A stretch of DNA of 64,000 nt from Macrotrachela quadricornifera (lineage: Eukaryota > Rotifera > Eurotatoria > Philodinida > Philodinidae). A model generated the notes under the pieces. That model worked only from the letters and a program-made list of their open reading frames with translations, was not told the DNA's origin and ran no database searches. Position numbers and translations under genes: made by a program. The stretch lies in assembly GCA_022393335.1 (NCBI GenBank), contig JAJEKB010020897.1, positions 60,501-124,500 on the forward strand, read 5' to 3'. Positions 55,810 to 64,000 of the stretch are shown here, piece after piece (position 1 is the stretch's first letter; every line of letters begins with the position of its first letter).

Positions 55810-57690
55810 ACACTCTAAAAAAAATTGGTGTTTTACCGAACTCAGAAGATTTTCTATGCTTCCACCGAACGTTTTTAAGTTTAGAAAATTGAAAAAGGTT
55901 TCGTGCTTGATCTACTGAACTATTTTAGGTTCAGTAGGGTCGAGAAGGTTTCGCAGTCGGGAAAAGAAACTATCTAAAGGTTTTCTATATGGTACGCGAA
56001 ACTATTCATAGTTCTGTGCCATGTCCACAGAACCATCAGCGGTTTCGTAGTCTCACAGTGAGTTTAGTGTATTTTCTATCAAACTATTCATAGTTTCGTA
56101 GGACTTCTGATGGTTCAGGCTATTTTGTACGATACCATTGAGGATTCGTAAGTTTTCAAAAAGTTCAGAACACGTTCACCGAAACTAAGCATGGTTTAGT
56201 GTAAACATTGAAAGTTTAGTGCGAAGTGCTCGAATCGTGGGAAGCTCGGTAAGATTCATCCGAAACCCCAAGGAGTTCTGATACTTATTGAAGGTTCAGT
56301 AGATTTGATACTGATCGTCTTTCAGTTTCGTATAACTTGCGCGAATCTTTAAAAGCTTCGAAAATTCATTGAAGGCTTAGCAAGTTTATTACTAAACTTG
56401 TGATGGTTCAGTATATCGTCTACTAAATCGATGACAGTCTATTTACGTTTCTGAGGGTTCAGTATTTGTTATGCGAAACCTTCTATCCTTCGATTGTTCA
56501 TATGAAGGTTTCGTTTATCTACACGAAACGAATCATAGTTTTCTCTAAACCCATGAAGGTATAGCACAAATTATACAGAAGCATTCACAATTCGGTAGAA
56601 CAACACAGGATTCGCACGCGTAATACCACACATTATTTAGCTTCGTGATGTGTGGCATTGGTTCTGTATACTTTTTACCGAACGACTCATAGTGCTTTTC
56701 ATTAAAAAATGGTTTCGTACTTGTAACACAAAACCTCCGAGAATGCGGTACTTCACACGAAGGTTTCGTCTTGATCACACGGAACGATCTTTAGTTTCGT
56801 GTACTTGAAAATGGTTCGGTATAGCTTTTACAAAACGGCCGTTAGTTTCGTACAGTCGCACTAAGTTTGGCAAAACTTATATGAAACCATCAATGGTTCC
56901 GCATAGTAGTTAAAGGTTCGGCATAGTTTATGCCAAACAATAAGCAGTTTCCTATATTTCTGAATGGTACCGTAAAGTTTTTGTGAAACCATCAATGGTT
57001 TCGTGTAGCCACTCAAGGTTCGACGGAATATGTCCCAAACTATCGATGGATTTGTGCAGTAACTCAAGGCTTCGTAGAATTTATGCCAAACTACCTGTGG
57101 TTTCGTATAGTAGTTAAAGGTTTGGCATAAACTGTGCCAAACCATGAGTAGTTCCGTATATTTCTGAATGGTACCGTACAGTTTTTCAAAACTGTCAACG
57201 GTTTCGTACAGTAACTCAAGGTTTGGTAGAGTGTATACCAAACTATCGATGATTTCATATAGTCATTCAAGCTTTGGCAGAGTATATACCAAACTATGAG
57301 TAGTTTCGCGTATTTCTGAATGGTACCGCACAGTTTATGCCAAACTATCATGATTTCCTCTAGTCGGCCAAGGAACAGCAGAATTTATACTAAACTAAAA
57401 ATAGTTTTGCGTAGTTGGTGAAGGCTCAGCAAAATTTATGTTAAAAGATTAGTGGTTTCGTATATGCAGTCAAGGTTCAACAGAATCTATACCAAACTAT
57501 GAGTAGTTTCGTGTATTTCTGAATGATACCGCGCAGTTTATACTAAACTATTATAGTTTCGTGTAGTCGATAAAGATTTCGTAGAATTTATTTAAAACTA
57601 TGAATCAGTTCGTATGCTTTCAAGTAATTTGGTATAGATTCGGCGAAACGATAAATAGTTTCGTGAGGATTTTCAGAGTTCAGTGCAGGT
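55810..57690. repeat. ~1.9-kb tandem array of ~51-bp palindromic units
   Basis: It begins with ACACTCTAAAAAAAATTGG, then roughly 36 degenerate units. From 56850 to 57620 the period is a strict 51 bp. Each unit has an inverted core AAACTATGAGTAGTTTC / AAACCATCAATGGTTTCG followed by GTATAGTAACTCAAGGT and TTGGTAGAATTTATGCC. Alternate units carry a TATTTCTGAATGGTACCG variant, hinting at higher-order units. Earlier units (55830-56850) are more diverged but keep the AAACTATTCATAGTTTCG type of palindrome. Open frames in it (56545, 56861, 57091) only reflect 51 being divisible by three. Confidence 0.85.
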
Positions 57691-59560
57691 TACACCAGAC
57701 AATTAATAGATGACAGTGACTGGCTCAACGAAGAGAAAGTTTAGCGTAATCGCTCGTTTTTTGCATCTTATTTTCAATTTTTCTCAGAAGAAATGGTCAA
57801 AAATGAGCCGATATTCTATCGGATAGAGGGCGAAAACATCGTTGTTCAAAATTGAACCCTGTTATAAAAATTTTAAATCTATCATTGATATGTGCGCTTT
57901 TAGTGTGGTTTTCATTTACTTGAAAATATCACATTCAAAAGTTCTAATGAGAATATTCAAGAACATCAAAGAAGGAATAAACTTGCAGAAATCGATATCG
58001 CATTTCAAAACGAGTAATATATTGTGAATTTCATTAATTTGGAAAAAAAAGTATTGATCGATTAGGAAATCTTAAAAATACGAAATACGATATAAAGAAT
58101 TAAGTGGAAAAGTGTGAGCAAATAATGAAATGAAAAGTAACATGATACATAAGTTAAACATATAGATATTTGTTTTTTCGCTCGAATATAATCATATTGA
58201 TATAAGCAGATTAGTGTATAAACTAGATGTTTTTGGTAGAACGCAGTATTGAACTGCATAATCAGTAGAAATTGCGAAAGATGAAGAATAAATTTAATGT
58301 TCGATAGAACAGATAATAATATTTATAAACTAACTAATGATTGTTTTAATAATTGACCACTTAGTTAAGTTTATATTTTCAGTTTATAGCGATTTAAGAT
58401 AAACGTTGGTTAACTCTTTTTGTTTCTAAACTATTTATCTCAACGTAGCTTATTGATTGGAAAGATGTCGTTAGTATTCATTAAAAGTGTATTTTAAATA
58501 GATAAGTGATCGAATATATGTCCAATCGAATATCCATTATTAATTATTTTCTTTTATATATTAGAGTCGACAAGCATTTGATTGTTCACAGAACGAACAC
58601 AAAAGTGAGAGTGTAAGTGAAAGAGCTAATTAATTGTTTCAAATGTTAAACGATAAAAGTATTCAAACAAAACTTATCACCTTTAAAATTAATTAGAATA
58701 TCAAATATGAAAAAGTTCCTTTAATCCAGAAAAAAAAATACCCAGTTTTTCAAAGAAGATAATAATTCAAATTTCAAATAAAACTATTATTTTTACATAT
58801 ATTGTTCAAGTTTAAGTTAATCATCGTCTTTTTATTAACTATTTTCGTTTTTCACACTGATCGAATTTCATATATAAAAATTTCTAAGCTTAAACAAGGA
58901 ACAAGAAACAAGATTTCTATTTTTGAAAATGAACTCTTGAATTAAAGATTAACTTATCTAATTTTTAGATCAGTTTATTCGACATAATATTGGTTAGTTC
59001 TACCAGTAAATCATTGATTGTGCAATTATTTAATAAGTCTTGTAACTAAAGATTTCTTTGAGTAAAACAACGAAAAACGAAACACTTGTTGATATGAGAT
59101 GATAATTTAAACAGAAAGTTCGATTATGATATTTTAAGATCAGCCTTCCAGAATCACGTCGTACATCAACTTTTATTAATTGCTCAATTTCTTGCTATTT
59201 ATCAAAATTGCTGACATTTGTTCCATAAAAGAATAAGAAAGATGCTTCCGCTTTTTCCATAAAACACAATTAATTGACTTAAAAACTAAAGATTCATTTC
59301 GTTTAGATCAGTTTCAAGTTCATATTCATTGTTCTTTCTCATTGATTGATTTATATTCTATCATTCAGTTAAAATAGTAAGTATAAATTCTTCATAAAAT
59401 GAAAACGGATGCATATGACCATTATGACTCTAGAACATAAACAACTGAACATTCGAAAAGAGTAGCCTAAATATATTCTATTTTATATCTTTTTTTCAGT
59501 AAACTGATTACTTTCTGAACATAAGGATTTTAAAAATAAAAATCTGTAAAAAAAACTCAA
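57691..59560. other. AT-rich DNA, no gene seen
   Basis: 1.9 kb with short open frames only. Nothing recognised. Confidence 0.4.
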
Positions 59561-60780
59561 TCAAACTATTTCTATTTTCGAATAGGTATATCTAATACAG
59601 ATCTTAAAACGAGCTGAATACTTTTCTATACCTCTTCATCTTAACCAATAACTTTAATTTACCCTATATACTAAAATGAGGATATTCATTTTTCCTAAAT
59701 ATTTCCGTTAACAGATAGCTCTATTACAAGAAACAGGGAAAGATTACGTTAGTAAATATTCTTCAAATGCTCATATCAACAAATACGTGCATTTCACGCG
59801 ACACAATAAAATTCAGTCATGGTTTTTCATAAAGCCTACATACTCACTCTTGAATCTACTATATCTTATATATTAAACTCAGATAAAAAATTTTACCACA
59901 AATTATCGTATCCACTACCAAGTCAATGTTATCCTCAAAATTAAAATCTCTATATTACTTCTTCTTAAAAAATTCGAATCTAACAACACATCACACTCAA
60001 CGTATATATTGAAATGCTATTACTAAATTTTCTTAAAATTTTCATATACACCAACAGGACCCTTTCACTCTTTATAATAAATCAGATTGCTAATACTTTT
60101 TAAAATTTTCTTCTCCACTGATAGGATCCTTTCACTCCTTATAATACAATTGGATTACTAATATTGTTTAAAATTTTCGAATCCACTCACACGACCATTT
60201 CACCCTATAAAGAACTATAAGGTTAGTCATGATTTTTAAAATTTTCCTATTCAATCATAAGTCTAGTTTACCCTATATAATAACATCAGAGTAAACATTT
60301 ATCATCAGACTTCCTTATTCACCCATAGATCCATTCCCCCCCCCCCCCCCCCTAGTCCTATATGAATTATAATATTTTTTTAAATTCATAGGTTCACTCA
60401 TAGGTCTATTTATCTTATATACTAACATTAGATGAGTAATTTTCTATATAATTTTCCTGTCCACTGAAAGGTCTATTTTACACTGTATAGTATTATGAGA
60501 TTAGGAATTTTTTACATAATTTTCAGATGTAGTGATAGATCTGTTCTCTTTTCTATAGGAACATGAGAGTAAAAGGTTTTCATAAAATTTTTTTATTAAG
60601 TCCTAGGCCTATTTTCCCGTATGTATTAAAATTAAGTTAGTAATTTTCGATAAAACATTTATGTGCATTCATAGGTGTTTTTTTTAATAGTGAGATCAGG
60701 TTAGTAGTGTTTGCTCGATAGTTCATGTATACTGATAGGTGTTTACTGTTTTACATGGAAAAATGAGATTTTTTTTAAAG
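59561..60780 (+). repeat. Degenerate tandem array with ~68-bp period
   Basis: AAAATTTTC anchors recur at 60035, 60102, 60169 and 60237 (67-68 bp apart). Each is followed by a CCACTCATAGG(T/A)CC-like block, TTTCACCCTATAT and GATTAGTAAT. Flanking units on both sides are more diverged, giving perhaps 12-17 units in all. C exceeds G on the plus strand throughout most of it. Confidence 0.65.
60336..60352 (+). repeat. 17-nt poly(C) run
   Basis: Seventeen consecutive C in a region otherwise about 75% A/T, inside one unit of the 68-bp array (CCATTC...CTAGTCC). It may vary in length and is a likely site of sequencing error. Confidence 0.9.
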
Positions 60781-61320
60781 TTGTTGTGGCTTTGTTTAGG
60801 TTAATGTTATAGATGCGTAGTGGTTGTTTTGGGTTAATAGTGGGTATGGAAATGTTGGTTAATTAGATAAGTGAAGATTAATTAATGGTTGTTCTATTTA
60901 AATAGCGTTTGTTTTTTATGTTTTAGGAGTGTCAATATTTCTGATTGAAATGTAATAGTCTTAGTGGTTATAGGGAGGTGAGTGTTATTCATGTTTAACA
61001 AGGCATGTCAGTTTTTAGTAGATTTAATTAACATTTTGGGAAGAATGAATTTTTTTTGTTTCCTTGTTTTTATTTTAGGTGGTTGACAATGGTGGTGTGT
61101 GTGTCGATATAGAAGTGACCTGTATTTTACGTCCTTGCTAAGATTAGTGCTTAAATTGTTTTAATTGTTGTTCATTACGTACTGTAATTTTAGGCTTTAC
61201 AATTCTTCGAATGTGATGGAACAGAGGATGTGAAGTGTGTTAATACTTCGTGATATAGGTATCAAGCGGTTATTTTTGAGAGTATGTGAAATGATTTGGA
61301 ATAACAATTAGAATTTTCCG
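60700..61320. other. Plus-strand G/T-rich, C-poor tract
   Basis: Right after the C-rich array the composition flips. From about 60700 to 61300 the plus strand is rich in G and T and nearly free of C (for example GTGGTTGTTTTGGGTTAATA and GGTGGTGTGTGTGTCG). No coding frame was found. Confidence 0.6.
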
Positions 61321-61879
61321 TTGTAGATTTTGATTCGGATGATAGCCAACATGCACTTGTAGCGACAATTTATTTATATTATTCGAGACAAATTGAATCA
61401 CATATGATGATTACTTTTGATTTGTTATAAATTTCATCGCGTGGTTGAGTTTGATATCTTTGGCTTAGGTAAATAAAAAATTTTTATATGAAATAGTTTT
61501 CATTCTCTTTAAAAATTTAGAGTAACAGAGATTACCATGGATGTCGATATGTATTCTAAAGATGAGTTCTATTCTACAAGTTAATTTTTTTTCTTTTATT
61601 TTTTCAGGTGAAAGTATACAATTAGTAATATCAATGTGTGCGAATAACAAAATCTTGGGGTAATTTGACTTCTTTGAAGTGTTTTACTGCGTTTTTATAC
61701 TATAGGTTTAAATTGACAACGATGACGTTTATTTATATTAATGTGAATATCAATTTTTCGGTCAATATTTGAATATTAAGCAAGTTTATCTGTGAACTTA
61801 TTTCAAATTTTTTTTCTCGTTTAGATTGAATTGAACATTGATGCAAATTTGTGTGGCTGAGATACGTTGATTTTAAGAA

Positions 61880-62275
61880 CCTAATGTTTTTTCTTTATCG
61901 TAGAATTTAATAAACATGAACAGTCGTATCTTTGGATATGCGCAAATATTCTAGAGGTAAGTAGATAATTCTGAACAATTATCTATCAATTTCTTTTATA
62001 GGTTTATGCCAACATGAATTGGGATCTGTTTTCAACGAATGAAATTATTTACAATATGGTTTGGTAGTTCATAGAGCTTTCAGTGTAATGACTCGAGTAA
62101 GTATTTCTATATAAGTAATAATTTTTGCTTTTTATTTTAGAATGATATTTTCTGGAAACGATGGTTTAATCCAAGTGGTGCTAAAAATTCTGCTGATTAC
62201 CATATACATGGCTTGGTTGATGGAATACTGTAGTGTCTTCGTCGCGTTACTAAGTAAGTGAGATTCTGTGGCATG
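61880..62275 (+). pseudogene. Three exon-like segments with splice signals, frames broken
   Basis: Segments 61904-61956, 62002-62096 and 62141-62253 are separated by 45- and 44-nt introns with good GTAAGT..TTTTATAG and GTAAGT..TTTTAG signals. They read FNKHEQSYLWICANILE, then VYANMNWDLFSTNEIIYNMV ending at TAG, then NDIFWKRWFNPSGAKNSADY and HIHGLVDGIL ending at TAG. No frame crosses the middle segment, so the gene looks dead or the exon calls are incomplete. The family is unknown. Confidence 0.35.
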
Positions 62276-62329
62276 GTCTAACTACAATGTGAGATTATAT
62301 TGGAATCACACCGTTTAGTAAGAATTAGG

Positions 62330-62752
62330 GTTGCTGAACCTCGGTTTCCAACAATGAAGTGAGGATCAGTACGAAACCATTTATACGGAACCTTTAATAT
62401 GTCTATTAGAAAACGGATTTTTACCGAACCAAAATCAAAATGTCTATATAGATGGTTCCGCAGCTTTGGATCAGCATAGAATCTTCTAGATACCGTACTA
62501 AAAAGGTTCGGTAGCTAAGGTTCAATGCGAAACCTCCGTTTAAACGAGTTCAGCGGGATCTCTACCGAACCATTTCATACGATGATTTGAAAGGTTTCGA
62601 ACGAAACCTTTGCTACCGAACCTTTATCCTTGCTGTTTTCAGTTATGGTTCGGCTCGAAACTATCTAGCTTCGAAACCAATAAAGGATCTTCCAGTGTAT
62701 CGAGGGGAAGATCCTTTTTTGGTCCGATAAAAATCCTTATTTTTTAGAGTGT
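62330..62752. repeat. Palindrome-rich GGTTCGG/GAAACC repeat, end of a transposon-like unit
   Basis: Multiple GGTTCGGTAG, GAAACCTT and CCGAACC motifs in both orientations occur, similar to the 55.8-57.7 kb array and the foldback at 14.1 kb. At its right end a perfect 12-bp stem AAAGGATCTTCC / GGAAGATCCTTT (62682-62693, 62706-62717) precedes TTATTTTTTAGAGTG, the inverted counterpart of the CACTCTAAAAAA start at 55811. A left terminus close by was not found. Confidence 0.65.
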
Positions 62753-62874
62753 TGTTTCTCTGCAAATCAGTAGCATGGGAATGGATCCTTTTAGGGTTTT
62801 TATCTACATTATGAACCCTACCTATGAGCAAACTATGAGCCCAAACGGAGTGTATCAGTTGGAGAGGTTCCCTC

Positions 62875-63237
62875 GTAAGCAATATAGATGATGGAGAATT
62901 TGAAATAACTGACAATGATGAAGACGAAACAACAGATGATCTCAACATGGATTATGACAATAATGATAGTTATTCCTCGAATGGTGATTACAGTGATGAT
63001 GCTGAACAAGATGATACTCGAAATTTAATAAACACGACAAAAAAAGACTTTGTTACAATGAAAGTGTTTGATAAGATCGAATATCACATAGAACAATCTT
63101 ATTTTAAAATCACAATTAATGATGACACAGAATATATACATAAACAAGAAGCTTGCTGGTTATAAACTGTAGTAAAAAGTAAACTTTCAAATGATAGGTT
63201 ACTTCGAGTACAGCAAACTAATGAAAAAAATAAGTAA
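62875..63237 (+). pseudogene. Acidic protein fragment with one in-frame stop
   Basis: A frame open from at least 62875 reads EFEITDNDEDETTDDLNMDY (strongly acidic), then KIEYHIEQSYFKITINDDTE and YIHKQEACWL, with TAA at 63163. Across the stop the same frame continues KLSNDRLLRVQQTNEKNK to TAA at 63237. The continuation looks like the same protein, so the stop is probably a lesion. The I-H-K-Q-x-A-C-W-L..RL-R-V-Q pattern seems familiar from repeated rotifer proteins, but I cannot name the family. Confidence 0.4.
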
Positions 63238-64000
63238 ACATTTATTCTTCATGTAATATTTTGTTTGATTTTGTTATTGAATAAATGACATTTTGTTTAA
63301 TTTAATTTTTTCAAATAGTGAGTATACTGATTACAAATAAGAGAAAGATAGTATACGTTTGTCTCTAAATTGTGGGTTACATTTATTTCATCTAATATTA
63401 CAAATTCTAAAATGAACTTCTGGATATATGATGTAGATTTTACAAAACTCTGGTGGACTCCAAGGAACTCCATGGGACTGGAGTGAGCTTTTCCCCGTTG
63501 AAGTGTACGCTTTGCTTCGTATTGAATAAATTGATAATGTGAATTCGAAATTTAATTAGATCATAGCGTGAAATAATTAATACAAACAAACGAAATCTTT
63601 TGTCTTTCTTCATAAAATGTTCCGGGAGATCAAATGTTGAATCAGTTGATGATAAAGTTAGTTACCTTGTAAGATTTCAATCATCAGATCGTCTGGATCA
63701 CCTCATTGCTTGTGAAAGATGAAGAAGACTCTCATATTCAAACACACAAACAGAAAGAAAAACGATGTAAAAATTAATGCCACTTTTTCAATTAATTTCA
63801 TGAAAATACTTTATTTATCTGAACTCATTTTGTGATCAAGAGCTGATGAATTCAAATTTAGTGAATAATCTCCAAATTATTTCATTTATACGAGTCCCGA
63901 TTTGCATAAGGAAGTATGCGTATTTTGGCATCTTTTCATCAATAGTAAAGGCTATGGAAAATCCAACGTCACCAATCGATAGAACTCATAGAGTTCTACT
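63238..64000. other. Right edge, no gene seen
   Basis: AT-rich DNA without supported features. Confidence 0.4.

Noticed and set aside
56545..57351. Minus-strand frames of 77, 126 and 86 codons in the 51-bp array
   Set aside because: A 51-bp period is divisible by three, so a stop-free frame persists by repetition; the units are palindromic DNA with no protein features.

Overview
This window looks like AT-rich nuclear DNA of a small invertebrate, most consistent with a bdelloid rotifer of the Rotaria/Adineta kind. The reasons are GT-AG introns of about 45-65 nt, an ectodomain receptor and RNI-type leucine-rich repeats typical of animals, and a dense layer of broken, nested DNA transposons. 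The taxonomic call is an inference from style and was not checked by any search.

Layout. 0-3 kb: the 3' part of a leucine-rich-repeat gene with one repeat per 84-nt exon. 3-4 kb: a dead mariner transposase. 5.2-8.7 kb: two intronless genes, a mitochondrial-carrier-family protein and a secreted beta-propeller/Cys-rich protein. 9-18.5 kb: a transposon yard holding a large inverted-repeat element, a dead MULE-type transposon split by a piggyBac-like element and a foldback element, another foldback inside a 75-bp repeat set, and a foldback whose arms are arrays of 34-bp units. 18.8-25.7 kb: a seven-exon gene for a type I membrane protein with NIDO, AMOP and VWD domains and a mucin-like stalk. 26-28 kb: gene fragments. 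28-31 kb: two decayed LINEs facing opposite ways, carrying two hAT-type miniature elements, one with a perfect 8-bp target duplication. 31.6-32.5 kb: an unknown protein ending in a zinc ribbon. 34.6-35.3 kb: a miniature element with a second one inside it. 36.9-38 kb: a 7TM receptor. 40.7-41.9 kb: an ADP/ATP-carrier-like gene. 42.9-45.9 kb: a structurally complete hAT transposon with an apparently intact three-exon transposase, perfect termini and a perfect target duplication, sitting inside the end of a piggyBac-like relic. 48.8-51 kb: a possible TRPM-like gene scrap and an indoleamine 2,3-dioxygenase gene. 51-64 kb: foldbacks, a near-perfect long hairpin, a 1.9-kb array of 51-bp palindromic units, a 68-bp array with a 17-nt C run and a switch of strand composition, and broken exons.

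Host genes read in both directions and no operon is evident. The carrier, the ADP/ATP-carrier-like protein and the dioxygenase are metabolic; the LRR, NIDO-AMOP-VWD and 7TM proteins are recognition or surface proteins. Insertion order can be read directly at several sites: piggyBac-like into MULE, foldback into MULE, hAT into piggyBac-like, hAT-type miniature element into LINE, piggyBac-like miniature element into a hAT-type one. No convincing prokaryotic features, CRISPR arrays, rRNA or tRNA genes were seen.
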